Shown here: piece by piece, positions 25,800-34,280 of the stretch
How positions within the stretch are numbered: position 1 is the first letter of the stretch
Layout of the letters: each line of letters begins with the position of its first letter
Source of the DNA: Naasia sp. SYSU D00057
Lineage (GTDB): Bacteria > Actinomycetota > Actinomycetes > Actinomycetales > Microbacteriaceae
NCBI RefSeq assembly: GCF_017916505.1
Contig: NZ_JAFMSZ010000001.1
Location: 1,463,027-1,527,026 of the forward strand
Reading direction: 5' to 3'
DNA: 64,000 nt
Position numbers and translations under genes: made by a program
Notes under the pieces: model-generated
Seen by the model: the letters and a program-made list of their open reading frames with translations, nothing else
Database searches by the model: none
What the model was told of the DNA's origin: nothing

Positions 25800-25943
25800 T
25801 CAGCGGCCGGCCTGGGCGGCGCAGATCGGGCACTTCCCGTCGGGACCCAGTGTCGCCCACCAGTGCTTGGCGCACATCGGCTGCGTCGGCGGCAGCTCCT
25901 CCCGAGGGCCGGCTCCGGGATCCGGCACAGCACGCCTGGTCAT
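25800..25943 (-). CDS. Small zinc-ribbon-like protein
   Basis: The 47-residue product begins MTRRAVPDPGAGPREELPP and contains CAKHWWATLGPDGKCPIC, i.e. C..H then CPxC, which could form a single zinc site. It ends one base before the SRPBCC start. The short length and conserved cysteine pattern suggest a real gene, but no function is known. Confidence 0.5.
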   Translation of the reverse strand: MTRRAVPDPGAGPREELPPTQPMCAKHWWATLGPDGKCPICAAQAGR

Positions 25944-26029
25944 GGCCTGCGAGTGTACGCGCGGTCGGCGGCGAGCGGCAGGCGCTTGCGGAGCCCCGGC
26001 GCCGCGGCTAGCGGTGCGCGGACCCGCGG

Positions 26030-26278
26030 CTAGCGGTGCGCGAGCGGGCTCTGCGGTGCGGCGCTGCGGCGCGGCGCGACCGGCTTCTCCGGAGCGACGG
26101 GCGGCCACGCGTCGGCCCGCGGCGGCTGGATCGAGCCGCGTCCGAGCGTGCGCACGAACTCCTCGTCCTTGCGGTGCGTCTCCGCGACCTTCACGGCGCG
26201 GCCGATGACGACTCCGAGCACGACACTGATCAGCATCCAGGCCCCGAGCCCGATCAGCACGATCCCCCACCATGGCAT
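26030..26278 (-). CDS. Small membrane protein
   Basis: The 82-residue product starts MPWWGIVLIGLGAWMLISVV, one membrane helix with a glycine-rich GVVIGRAVK end, then a basic/acidic stretch ETHRKDEEFVRTLGRG and a Pro/Arg-rich tail. No family is recognised. The ATG at 26278 is preferred since it opens the hydrophobic segment; an upstream start at 26320 is possible. It is divergent from the VOC gene. Confidence 0.55.
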   Translation of the reverse strand: MPWWGIVLIGLGAWMLISVVLGVVIGRAVKVAETHRKDEEFVRTLGRGSIQPPRADAWPPVAPEKPVAPRRSAAPQSPLAHR

Positions 26279-26355
26279 GCCCTTATCGTTCCAGCGCCGG
26301 ACGGGGTACACACTCCCCACTGCGGGGGACGGGACGGCGCTGGCAGGATGGCCGC

Positions 26356-26742
26356 ATGCGGATCAACAAGGTGCACCACATCGCGGTGATCGCCACCGAC
26401 TACGAGCGGTCGAAGGCGTTCTACACCGAGATGCTGGGCTTCACCGTGCTGTCCGAGGTGTACCGCGAGGAGCGGGACTCGTGGATGGGCGACTTCGCTC
26501 TCAACGGCGAGTACCTGCTCGAGCTCTTCTCGTTCCCGTCTCCCCCGCCCCGCTCGACCGGTCCGGAGTCGACCGGCCTGCGCCACCTCGCATTCGAGGT
26601 GGACGACGTCGCGGCCGCCCTCGACGAGCTGGCCGGCAAGGGCGTGCGCTGCGAGGAGCTGCGCACCGACCCGCACACCGGCAAGCGCATGGCGTTCTTC
26701 TTCGACCCGGACGGGCAGCCGCTCGAGCTCTACGAGCGCTGA
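26356..26742 (+). CDS. VOC family protein, SMU1112c/YaeR-like
   Basis: The 128-residue protein has two paired beta-alpha-beta-beta-beta modules. The start INKVHHIAVIATDYERSKAFY holds a metal-binding His, GEYLLELFSF the first Glu, LRHLAFEVDDV the second His and PDGQPLELYE the second Glu. This pattern is that of SMU1112c/YaeR, a glyoxalase/dioxygenase-fold group of unknown substrate. The ATG at 26356 is the start that fits the fold. Confidence 0.85.
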   Translation: MRINKVHHIAVIATDYERSKAFYTEMLGFTVLSEVYREERDSWMGDFALNGEYLLELFSFPSPPPRSTGPESTGLRHLAFEVDDVAAALDELAGKGVRCEELRTDPHTGKRMAFFFDPDGQPLELYER

Positions 26743-26836
26743 CGCCGCCGCCCGCGTCGACCGCTCGATCCCCGGCCGGCGGGGCAGGCCGAGGACCCCG
26801 GCCGTGCGCGACGCGTGACCGGACCCGCCAGCCGGA

Positions 26837-27070
26837 TCAGACCTGAGCGGGCGCGGCGGCCGGCACGGCCGAGAGCTCCGCCTCGAGGGCGGACGGGGCG
26901 CGCCGACGGCGCACCGCGAGCGCGACCTGGACCGCGAAGAACGCGAACAGCGCACCGCTCGCGGTGAGGAAGATCACCGACGCGAGGGCTCCTAGCTGAG
27001 CGCCGCCGAGGCCGCCGACGACGAGGAAGATGACCGCGAATCCGAGGACGGAGGCCGGCGATCCGGACAT
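26837..27070 (-). CDS. Small two-helix membrane protein, paralogue A
   Basis: The 77-residue product begins MSGSPASVLGFAVIFLVVGG and has two membrane segments separated by a short GGAQLGALA turn, then a basic RRRR stretch. It is clearly related to the protein at 35538-35759 (LGFxVIFLxVGGLGGxQLG shared). Function is unknown. The ATG at 27070 has an AAGGAGAACC site immediately upstream. Confidence 0.65.
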   Translation of the reverse strand: MSGSPASVLGFAVIFLVVGGLGGAQLGALASVIFLTASGALFAFFAVQVALAVRRRRAPSALEAELSAVPAAAPAQV

Positions 27071-27267
27071 GGTTCTCCTTGGGAGGAAGAGGAGGACGGA
27101 GGGGGTCGGCACGACTGGCCACGGTGAGCGTACACACTTTTCGGCCGCCCCGCGGCACCCCCTTCTCCCGCTGCCGCGCAACCGCTGGTGGGCGGCCCGG
27201 CCCCTGCCGATACTGGGATCCCGGGCGCCCCTCGGCGGGCCGGAACCGCATCGACGCGAGGAGCTCC

Positions 27268-28311
27268 ATGTCCGATCCGCACGCCCGCACCGCCGCGCTC
27301 GGCGGCGCCGCACCCCTGACCGCGCTGTTCATCGGCGGCACCGGCATCATCAGCTCCGCCTGCACGCGGGCGGCGGTGGCGGCCGGCTTCGAGGTGTTCC
27401 ACCTCAACCGCGCGCAGCGCAGCGATGTGCGACCCGCGCCGCCCGCGGTGACGACGCTGACGGGCGACATCCGCGACCGTGCCTCCGCCGAGGCCGCGCT
27501 CGGCGATCGGACCTTCGACGTCGTCGTCGACTTCGTCGCGTTCACGCCCGAGCACGTGCGGGCGGACATCGACCTCTTCACCGGACGCACGCGGCAGTAC
27601 GTGTTCATCAGCTCCGCGTCCGCGTACCAGACCCCGCCGTCGCGTCTGCCGGTCACCGAGTCGACGCCGCTGCGGAACCCGTTCTGGGAGTACTCCCGCA
27701 ACAAGATCGCCTGCGAGGACCTCCTCGTCGCCGCCTACCGCGAGAGCGGCTTCCCGGTGACGATCGTGCGCCCGTCGCACACCTACGACGAGACGTCCCT
27801 ACCGGTGGAGGGCGGCTGGACGGTCATCGACCGGATGCGCCGCGGCCTCGAGGTGGTCGTGCACGGGGACGGCACCTCGAACTGGACCCTCACCCACCAC
27901 GAGGACTTCGCCCGCGCCTTCGTCGGCCTCCTCGGGAGGAGCGACGTGCTGGGCGAGGCGTTCCACATCACCTCGGACGAGGCGCCGCCGTGGGACGCGA
28001 TCTACCGCATGCTCGCCGCCGCCGCGGGCGTCGCCGAGCCCAAGCTCGTGCACGTCCCCTCGGACGCGATCGCCGCCGCCACCCCGGAGGGCGCGGCCGG
28101 CCTCACCGGCGACAAGGCGCACTCGATGGTGTTCGACAACACGAAGATCAAGCGCGCCGTGCCCGGCTGGCGGGCGCGCATCCCGTTCGAGCACGGCGCC
28201 CGCCAGATCATCGCCTGGTACGACGCGGACGAGAGCCGCCGGGTCGTCGACGACGCGGTGAACGAGCGGATCGACAAGCTCGTCGAGGCGTACCGCCCGC
28301 GGCCGCTGTAG
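27268..28311 (+). CDS. NAD-dependent epimerase/dehydratase family protein
   Basis: The 347-residue protein has an N-terminal Rossmann fold with the modified glycine motif FIGGTGIISSA near residue 20, a serine block YVFISSASAYQTPP, and a possible YxxxK in WEYSRNKIACE. The C-terminal half (RPSHTYDET, HHEDFARAFV) is typical of extended short-chain dehydrogenases acting on nucleotide sugars. The substrate is unknown. The ATG at 27268 has a GAGGAG site 6 bases upstream. It stands alone before the PIG-L operon. Confidence 0.82.
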   Translation: MSDPHARTAALGGAAPLTALFIGGTGIISSACTRAAVAAGFEVFHLNRAQRSDVRPAPPAVTTLTGDIRDRASAEAALGDRTFDVVVDFVAFTPEHVRADIDLFTGRTRQYVFISSASAYQTPPSRLPVTESTPLRNPFWEYSRNKIACEDLLVAAYRESGFPVTIVRPSHTYDETSLPVEGGWTVIDRMRRGLEVVVHGDGTSNWTLTHHEDFARAFVGLLGRSDVLGEAFHITSDEAPPWDAIYRMLAAAAGVAEPKLVHVPSDAIAAATPEGAAGLTGDKAHSMVFDNTKIKRAVPGWRARIPFEHGARQIIAWYDADESRRVVDDAVNERIDKLVEAYRPRPL

Positions 28312-28323
28312 CGCGGCCCCGGG

Positions 28324-28509
28324 TCAGCTCAGCGAGCTCTCCGCGGCAGTGCCGAGCGGCGAGCCGCCGGTCGCGCTGGGGCCGTGGGTGGCGGCGTGGT
28401 CGGATGCAAACCAGTCTGCGGCGCTGGGCAGCGCGGCGGATCCGCTCCTGAACATGGGCTTGTCCTGTTCCGCCCCGGTCCGGGTATACCGGGGCTGTGC
28501 GGGCCACAT
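28324..28509 (-). CDS. Possible 61-residue hypothetical protein
   Basis: A frame from ATG at 28509 (or from a second ATG at 28455, 43 residues, with an AGGACA site upstream) encodes a Ser/Ala/Gly/His-rich peptide with MFRSGSAALPSAADWFASDH as its second half. No family is recognised. It converges on the epimerase stop. It is offered only because it is open, has a ribosome site and lies in an otherwise empty stretch. Confidence 0.22.
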   Translation of the reverse strand: MWPAQPRYTRTGAEQDKPMFRSGSAALPSAADWFASDHAATHGPSATGGSPLGTAAESSLS

Positions 28510-28511
28510 GG

Positions 28512-28876
28512 TATTGCCGTGCCCGTTTCCGGCGCTAGAGCCCTCTTGCAGGGGCAGAGGGCCTCTCGTGCACGCGCAATGGACGCGGAAAGCACAGGCC
28601 CCGACCGGTCCGCGATCGGCCGCAGAGGCCGGAGTGCCCGGGCGTCGAGCGACAGATTCTTCGGCAGAAGCCCCCGGACTGTTCACCTGCTCGTGCTCCG
28701 GCTGACATTGTGACGCGGCTTCCGGGCCGGGCAATGTAGCGCCTACCAGGGCCTGTAACCCACCAGGTCCTCCACCCGAAGGACCGTCGGCGGGCGCCGG
28801 CGCGGCATCCCCGAGGCCGCCCCGCCCGATGGTCCACCTCTGCCCGAAACGCTGCACCCGCCCGGAGACCCGAATC
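28512..28876. other. Non-coding stretch upstream of the PIG-L operon
   Basis: No convincing gene is seen in this 365-base stretch. It includes a GC-rich palindrome-like segment near 28585-28640 and a less GC-rich patch near 28680-28745. The likely role is leader and promoter DNA for the rightward operon. Confidence 0.5.
28709..28738 (+). promoter_or_regulatory. Possible promoter of the PIG-L operon
   Basis: TTGTGA (28709-28714) and CAATGT (28733-28738) are spaced by 18 bases, a modest fit to a vegetative promoter in the least GC-rich part of the gap. Confidence 0.3.
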
Positions 28877-29014
28877 ATGACGCTCCCTGCTGCCCTGCCT
28901 GCTCCGCTGCCGCCCGCACCCCCTCCCCCTGCGGCGGCCACGCACCGCCCCGCGCCTGACCGCGCCGGCGGAGTGCCCTTCCTCATCCGCCGTCGCACCG
29001 CCGCGCAGAGGTGA
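28877..29014 (+). CDS. 45-residue proline-rich leader protein
   Basis: ATG at 28877 opens a frame starting MTLPAALPAPLPPAPPPPAA, Pro/Ala-rich then basic, ending in a TGA that overlaps the GTG of the PIG-L gene (GTGA). The overlap is the same type as between the next genes of this operon. The run of prolines would stall ribosomes, so it may regulate translation, or be the first small protein of the operon. Confidence 0.4.
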   Translation: MTLPAALPAPLPPAPPPPAAATHRPAPDRAGGVPFLIRRRTAAQR

Positions 29015-29931
29015 TCGACATGTTCTGGCTCGGCTCGCTTCTCGCGACGCTCTTCGTGGTCATCGCCGTCGGTGTCGCGACGCACGACGGCTACATCCGC
29101 CGGCACTACCGGCACCCCCGACTGCTGATCGGCGCGCTGCTGACCCTGTCGATCCTCGCGATCCCGCTCAGCGTCGGGATCGCGCTGACCGCGCCGGAGC
29201 AGCAGCAGCCCTGGGTCCAGTACGCGATCGGGGCCCTGTTCCTCACCCTGCCCGCCATCGTCGCCCTCGGCCTGCACCTGCGGCACAGCCCGCGCCTGCC
29301 CGCGCGGCAGCGGCGGGTGCTCGCGGTCGGCGCCCACCCCGACGACCTGGAGCTCGCCTGCGGAGCCTCCCTCGCCCGCTTCGTCGACGAGGGCCACGAG
29401 GTCATGGCCATGGTGATGAGCCACGGCGACCACGGCGGCATCGGCGAGGAGCGGGAGCGCGAGGCGCTCCGCGGCGCGGAGCTGCTCGGCCTCGAGGGCG
29501 TGACCGTCCGGGACTTCACCGACACCCGCATGGCGGAGGAGATCTCCGAGATCGTGGGCGCCGTCGAGGTCGCGATCGAGCTGTTCAAGCCGGACATCAT
29601 CCTCACCCACTCGGCGCACGACCAGCACCAGGACCACCACGCGGTGCACCTCGCCACCATGCGGGCCGCCCGCCACAGCCCGACGATCCTCTGCTTCGAG
29701 AGCCCGTCGGTGACCCAGGAGTTCCGCCCGAACTTCTTCGTCGACGTCTCCGAGTACCTGGAGTCGAAGGTGTCCGCCGTGCAGATGCACCGCGACCAGT
29801 CCGGGAAGCCGTACATGGGCGCGAAGCTGCTCCGCGGAGCCGCCGTGTTCCGCGGGCGGCAAGGGCGCATCCCCCAGGCCGAGGGCTTCGAGGTCATGCG
29901 CGCCCTCTCCTCCGATCTGGGCGAGCTGTGA
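29011..29931 (+). CDS. PIG-L family N-acetylglucosaminyl deacetylase with membrane anchor
   Basis: The 306-residue protein has three N-terminal hydrophobic segments (about 5-22, 38-60, 70-90), then a PIG-L/LmbE deacetylase domain with the zinc motif AHPDDLE at residues 108-114 and HDQHQDHHAVH supplying the third ligand and catalytic residues. PIG-L enzymes remove acetyl from N-acetylglucosamine in glycolipids, mycothiol precursors or antibiotics. Here it is membrane-bound and first of four overlapping genes, so it probably deacetylates a lipid-linked or nascent aminosugar glycan. The GTG at 29011 overlaps the small upstream frame. Confidence 0.85.
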   Translation: MIDMFWLGSLLATLFVVIAVGVATHDGYIRRHYRHPRLLIGALLTLSILAIPLSVGIALTAPEQQQPWVQYAIGALFLTLPAIVALGLHLRHSPRLPARQRRVLAVGAHPDDLELACGASLARFVDEGHEVMAMVMSHGDHGGIGEEREREALRGAELLGLEGVTVRDFTDTRMAEEISEIVGAVEVAIELFKPDIILTHSAHDQHQDHHAVHLATMRAARHSPTILCFESPSVTQEFRPNFFVDVSEYLESKVSAVQMHRDQSGKPYMGAKLLRGAAVFRGRQGRIPQAEGFEVMRALSSDLGEL

Positions 29932-30821
29932 GCGGCCCGCGCGTGCTCGTCACGGGAGCGAGCGGACCCGCCGGACGCGCCCTGCTCGTGCAGCTCGACG
30001 AGCGCGGCATCCCGGCGATCGGCGCCGACCTCGTCGCGGACGGCCGCGATCCGCGCGTGCTCCAGGTTCCCGCGGCCGACGACCCGAACCTGCTCGGCGA
30101 GCTGCGCCGGATCGTCGCCGATCACCGCATCGACGTGGTCATCCCCACCGTGAGCGAGGAGCTGCCCCGCCTCTCCCGCGCAGCGGCCTCCCTCGGACCG
30201 GACGTGGCCGTCATCGTCGGCGCTCCGGGACCTGTCGACGCGTGCCACGACAAGCTGGCGACCGCTCGCACCCTCTCGGCCCGCGGCGTGCCCGTGCCGG
30301 CCTTCGCCCTGGCGAGCGAGGTCGGCGGCATGGCGGAGGCGTTCGACCGCCTCGGCTTCCCGTTCGTGGCCAAACCGCGCGTGTCGCGGGGCGGCCGCGG
30401 CGTGGTGGTCGTCCGCTCCGAGGCTGACCTCGACTGGGCGTCGCTCGACGACCGGTGGATCCTGCAGGAGTTCGCGCCCGGCACCGAGTACGCGCCCGTC
30501 GTGTACCGGAGCGGCAGCCCCGGGGCGCCGTCCACGGTGGCGGTGCTCGAGAAGACGGCCCTCAAGGGCGGCGAGATCGGCAACGCCGTCGCCGTCCGCC
30601 GCCGGATGGGCGCCGCGGTGTCGGACGTCCGGCAGCTCGCGGTCCAGGCGATCGCCGCCCTCGGCCTCACGGGACCGGCGGACATCGACGTGCGCCGGCG
30701 GCGCGACGGAGCCCCGGTGGTCCTCGAGGTCAACGCGCGGTTCGGGGCGAACAGCCGCTCCGCGCCGGAGCTGCTCGATCGGGTGCTCACCGAGCACGCC
30801 GCGCTGAGCAGGGTCGCGTGA
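29928..30821 (+). CDS. ATP-grasp domain protein
   Basis: The 297-residue protein has a Rossmann-like N-terminus (RVLVTGASGPAGRALL), then an ATP-grasp fold: a lysine in FVAKPRVSRGGRGVV, acidic ILQEFAPGTEYAP, and the metal-binding DIDVRRRRDG..VVLEVNARFGANSR. Such enzymes join a carboxylate to an amine or other nucleophile through an acyl phosphate. The position after a deacetylase, which would free an amine on a sugar, suggests it makes an amide on that amine or prepares the donor; this is inference. Starts and stops overlap both neighbours. Confidence 0.82.
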   Translation: MSGPRVLVTGASGPAGRALLVQLDERGIPAIGADLVADGRDPRVLQVPAADDPNLLGELRRIVADHRIDVVIPTVSEELPRLSRAAASLGPDVAVIVGAPGPVDACHDKLATARTLSARGVPVPAFALASEVGGMAEAFDRLGFPFVAKPRVSRGGRGVVVVRSEADLDWASLDDRWILQEFAPGTEYAPVVYRSGSPGAPSTVAVLEKTALKGGEIGNAVAVRRRMGAAVSDVRQLAVQAIAALGLTGPADIDVRRRRDGAPVVLEVNARFGANSRSAPELLDRVLTEHAALSRVA

Positions 30822-32092
30822 TGGCGGACGCGATCTCGTCGTTCATCGTCGGCGGCGGCACCCTCCTCCTCGTCTTCGGGGCGCTCCGGCTGCTGCTCGT
30901 CCCGTTCGCCATCGGGTTCGAGGTGCGCACGCGCCTGGAGCGACGCCGCGAGCGCGGCGAGACGGTCGGCCGCGACGTCCTCGTGTCCGTGATCGTGCCC
31001 GCCTACAACGAGGAGAAGGTGCTCGAGAACTGCGTGCGCTCGATCCTGGCGTCGGCGCACGCGAACCTCGAGCTCGTGATCGTCGACGACGGCTCGACGG
31101 ACGGCACCCTCGCCTGCGCTCACCGCCTGGCCGGGCTGGACGACCGCGTCACCGTGATCTCGAAGGCGAACGCGGGCAAGGGGGCGGCACTCAACACCGG
31201 CATCGCCCGATCCAGCGGCGCGGTGCTGCTGTTCGCGGACGCGGACGGGCTGTTCCTGCCGAACACGATCGACGAGATGCTCCGCAGCCTGCGCGACCCG
31301 CTCGTCGGAGCGGTCTGCGGCGACGACCGCCCCGCCAACCTCGACCGGGTGCAGACGCGCCTCCTCACGCTGCTGAGCCACGTCGGCACCGGCCTCGCCC
31401 GCCGGGCCCTCAGCGACCTCCGCTGCCTCATCATCGTCTCCGGCAACATCGGCGCCTTCCCGCGCCACGTGGTCGAGGAGATCGGCGGCTTCGACGAGAA
31501 CGTCGTCGGCGAGGACCTCGAGCTGACGTGGCGGGTGCGCAAGGCCGGCTACCGCGTCGTCTTCTGCCCCACCGCGCTGGTCTTCGCGGAGTCCCCCTCC
31601 ACCGTGCGCGCGCTCTGGCGCCAGCGGGTGCGGTGGGCGCGGGGCCTGATCCAGACGACGCGGCTGCACCTCGGCATGGTGGGCAATCCGCGCTACGGCG
31701 CGTTCGGGGTCTACCTCGCGATCAACACGATCACCATGCTGTTCCTCCCGGTCGTGCAGCTCGCCGTGCTCGCCCTCCTGCCGCTGGCGGTCGGCCTCGG
31801 CCGGCCGCCTGTCGACGCCGATGTCCTCGCCGTGCTCGGCTGGCTCGGCCTCTGGGTCTCGCTCGGGATGCTGCTCGTCGCGGTCGCGCTCAACAGCGCC
31901 TGGCGGGACCTCCGACTGATCTGGACGGTGGTGCTCTGGCCCGCCTACTCGACTTTCACGGCCCTGGTCGTGGTGGCGGGCCTGTGGCAGGAGCGCAACG
32001 GGGCGCCGGCGCCGTGGAACAAGTTCGAGCGGACCGGGGTTGTGGACGCATCCCGCCGCGCGGTGGTCGGGCTGCGGGAGCATGAGGGGTGA
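30821..32092 (+). CDS. Processive GT2 glycosyltransferase (PgaC/chitin-synthase-like)
   Basis: The 423-residue protein has an N-terminal membrane segment, then a GT2 domain with VSVIVPAYNEEKVLENC, IVDDGSTDGT, FADADG (donor-site Asp), GEDLELTWRVRKAGY (catalytic acid) and QRVRWARG, the QxxRW motif of processive synthases, then two to four C-terminal membrane segments. This is the layout of poly-N-acetylglucosamine, hyaluronan and cellulose synthases. It most likely polymerises and exports an aminosugar chain. The ATG overlaps the ATP-grasp stop by one base. Confidence 0.88.
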   Translation: MADAISSFIVGGGTLLLVFGALRLLLVPFAIGFEVRTRLERRRERGETVGRDVLVSVIVPAYNEEKVLENCVRSILASAHANLELVIVDDGSTDGTLACAHRLAGLDDRVTVISKANAGKGAALNTGIARSSGAVLLFADADGLFLPNTIDEMLRSLRDPLVGAVCGDDRPANLDRVQTRLLTLLSHVGTGLARRALSDLRCLIIVSGNIGAFPRHVVEEIGGFDENVVGEDLELTWRVRKAGYRVVFCPTALVFAESPSTVRALWRQRVRWARGLIQTTRLHLGMVGNPRYGAFGVYLAINTITMLFLPVVQLAVLALLPLAVGLGRPPVDADVLAVLGWLGLWVSLGMLLVAVALNSAWRDLRLIWTVVLWPAYSTFTALVVVAGLWQERNGAPAPWNKFERTGVVDASRRAVVGLREHEG

Positions 32093-33239
32093 CCGAAGGC
32101 GGCGTGGAGCGGACGGGCGGATCGCCGTCGCCCTCGCCGCGCTGGTCGCGCTGCTGATGTCGGCCGCGGTTTGGCAGCTGGAGCCGACGGCCGCCCGCGA
32201 CCGGGGATCGGCACCGGTGCCGGAGCGGATCATCGGCCTCGGCTTCGAGGACACGGTCGGCTCGGCGTCGTCCCTGCGCCGGCTCGACCGCTTGCTCGAC
32301 GACGTCGCCGCCACCGGGGTGAGCGTCAGCGTCGGGCGCAGCGACTGGACGGGCTTCCCCTGGCCGGGCCACGAGGACCGATGGTCGGCGCCCGTGCAGG
32401 ACACCGGCCGCGACTACGTCGCCGACGCCCTCGCGGTGCTGCAACGCGACGGCAGCGGGCGCGCGCGACAGGTGACCGCGGTCGTCGACGTGCTGGTGGA
32501 GCGCTGGATCGCGGAGGACCCGGCGATCGCCGGCGTCTCTGCGACGGGCGAACGGTCCACTCTGTTCCCGAGCGTGCGCGCACTCGACGGGATGGTGGGC
32601 GACCACCTGGTGTCGTTCGTCGGTGCCGTCGCCGAGAGATACCGGCCCCGTGCCATCAGCCTCACCGAGCTGTTCCTCGACACCTACACCTTCGGCGACG
32701 ACGACCGGCAGTCGTATCGGGCCTACACCGGGCGGTCCGACTGGCCGCGCACCTCGTCCGGCGCCATCGACGAAGAGCACCGCTCGATCGCTCAGTGGCG
32801 CGCCGCCGCGATCACGCGGCTCGTCGATCGTGCGGATGCGGCGGCGGCGCGGCACGGCGTCGACCTCGAGGTGGAGGTGCGGGCCGATTGGACGGGGCGG
32901 GAGCCCGACCCGCGGCAGGACGGCCAGAGCTACTCCGCCCTGCTCGGGGCCGCTGACCGGCTCGTGCTGTGGGGCTACTTCGCGCTCGCCGATCGGGGTC
33001 CCGGCGACCTCGAGGCGCTGGCCCGCCGCCTGGGTTCGGCCGCCCGCGACCGCGCCATCCTGTCGATCGGGCTCTGGGCGAGGCACGGCACCATCTCCCC
33101 CGCCGACCTGGCCGAGGCCGCACGCGCCGCGGAGCGCGGCAGCGTCCGCTCGGTGTGGGTCACGCCCGCGAGCCTGATGGACGACGAGCACTGGCGGTCG
33201 CTCGCCGAGGTCTGGAACCCGCGCTCCGCCGGCGGCTGA
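32082..33239 (+). CDS. Secreted glycoside-hydrolase-like protein
   Basis: The 385-residue protein starts with an Arg-rich N-terminus and one membrane segment (about residues 14-35, signal anchor), and the rest is predicted outside the cell. Repeated alpha/beta pattern, acidic strand ends (SLTELFLDTYTFGDDDRQSY, EVEVRADW) and LVLWGYFALAD suggest a TIM-barrel hydrolase somewhat like the C-terminal domain of PgaB, but this is only a resemblance. As last gene of the overlapping operon it would cut or trim the polymer. The ATG overlaps the GT2 stop by 11 bases and has GCGGGAG upstream. Confidence 0.65.
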   Translation: MRGDRRRRGADGRIAVALAALVALLMSAAVWQLEPTAARDRGSAPVPERIIGLGFEDTVGSASSLRRLDRLLDDVAATGVSVSVGRSDWTGFPWPGHEDRWSAPVQDTGRDYVADALAVLQRDGSGRARQVTAVVDVLVERWIAEDPAIAGVSATGERSTLFPSVRALDGMVGDHLVSFVGAVAERYRPRAISLTELFLDTYTFGDDDRQSYRAYTGRSDWPRTSSGAIDEEHRSIAQWRAAAITRLVDRADAAAARHGVDLEVEVRADWTGREPDPRQDGQSYSALLGAADRLVLWGYFALADRGPGDLEALARRLGSAARDRAILSIGLWARHGTISPADLAEAARAAERGSVRSVWVTPASLMDDEHWRSLAEVWNPRSAGG

Positions 33240-33278
33240 GGCCTGCGGTCCCTGCCGCGCCGTTCCTGTCGCCCGTGC

Positions 33279-33908
33279 TTACTGCCCTTCGGCGCCGAGG
33301 GTGAGGCGTCCGGTGGCCCGCGCGAACTTGGACACCGCGGCCGCCGGCACGGCGCCCTCCGCGAGCACGACCGCCTCCAGCCGGTCGAGCAGCGCCCGGC
33401 GCTCCGCCGGATCGGTCGGGGCGCCGTCGATCAGCTCGACCTCCCACTCCCGCCACGTCCGCACCGTGCCGGAGCGGATATCCGTGCCGGCCACCCGGTC
33501 GTCGGCGAGCTCGGCGACCTCGCGGCCGTCCTCGTCGAGCACGATGATGGGCCAGCGCTCCGTGCGGATCTCGGCGATGGGTGTCAGCTCCCCACCGCCG
33601 AGGTGCTCCTGCACGAGCTCGAGCAGGGCCGGCGGAACCGTCTCGGACAGCGGGGCGTGGTACTCGGTGCGGCCCTCCTCGGCGGGGGTCTTCACGTGCC
33701 AGCCCTCGTCGTGCCCGCCGGTGCGGCGGCGCAGGACGATGCGGCGGGCGGCGAGCGCCCCGTCCTCGGTGTCGAAGTAGACGGCGTCGAGCAGGTCGGG
33801 ACGCTCGGGCCGCCTCAGCGTGAACCCCGCGACCTCGGGCGGCTCGGCGTCCTCCGGGACGTCGTACTTGCGCTCGGTCTCGGTCATCGACGTGATGTCG
33901 TCGCTCAT
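33279..33908 (-). CDS. CYTH domain protein
   Basis: The 209-residue protein starts MSDDITSMTETERKYDVPED, with the ExExK signature as ETERKY, then alternating basic/acidic strands FDTEDGALAARRIVLRRRTG, WHVKTP, EIRTERW and the EWEVELIDG block. These are the tunnel residues of CYTH (thiamine triphosphatase/adenylate cyclase-like) proteins that bind triphosphates with metal ions. The substrate is unknown. The ATG at 33908 follows GAGGAGG; MTETERKY seven codons later is an alternative. Confidence 0.85.
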   Translation of the reverse strand: MSDDITSMTETERKYDVPEDAEPPEVAGFTLRRPERPDLLDAVYFDTEDGALAARRIVLRRRTGGHDEGWHVKTPAEEGRTEYHAPLSETVPPALLELVQEHLGGGELTPIAEIRTERWPIIVLDEDGREVAELADDRVAGTDIRSGTVRTWREWEVELIDGAPTDPAERRALLDRLEAVVLAEGAVPAAAVSKFARATGRLTLGAEGQ

Positions 33909-34035
33909 GTCGACCGCCTCCTCGTCCCCGGCCGCGCCCCCGGATGCGGGCGCGTGCACTCCATGATCCCGCGACCGCGGACCCGGCGTCAGGGGGTGGT
34001 CCGGTCGCCGCCTCCGCGACGGGACCCGCGCGGCC

Positions 34036-34131
34036 CTAGCGGGCTCGCTGGCGGCTGGGGCGGCTGCCGAGGGCGATGACCGACGTTCCGGCGAACATGA
34101 TGACGATCGACGCGGCGATGGCGACGAGCAT
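34036..34131 (-). CDS. 31-residue single-pass membrane peptide
   Basis: ATG at 34131 (or GTG two codons earlier) opens MLVAIAASIVIMFAGTSVIA, one membrane helix, then a basic tail ending RPSRQRAR. A GGGAG site precedes the start. It is too short to assign to a family, but the hydrophobic/basic layout is that of a membrane micro-protein. Confidence 0.4.
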   Translation of the reverse strand: MLVAIAASIVIMFAGTSVIALGSRPSRQRAR

Positions 34132-34280
34132 GAGCACTCCCGGGTTCTCAGGGCAGCGCCGTCGCCGCCGTGTGAGGGGGAGAGTACGGACGCCGCCCCC
34201 CGCCGCCGCGGGAGCACAGCGGGCGAGTCGCCCGGCGGGGGCGTCCGCGGAGCCGGCGGGCCCGCCGGCAACCCTGCGGT

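Noticed and set aside
28324..28876. Large antisense frame over the PIG-L upstream region
   Set aside because: It continues through the PIG-L gene in a shadow frame; only the short part near 28324-28509 is kept as a low-confidence candidate.
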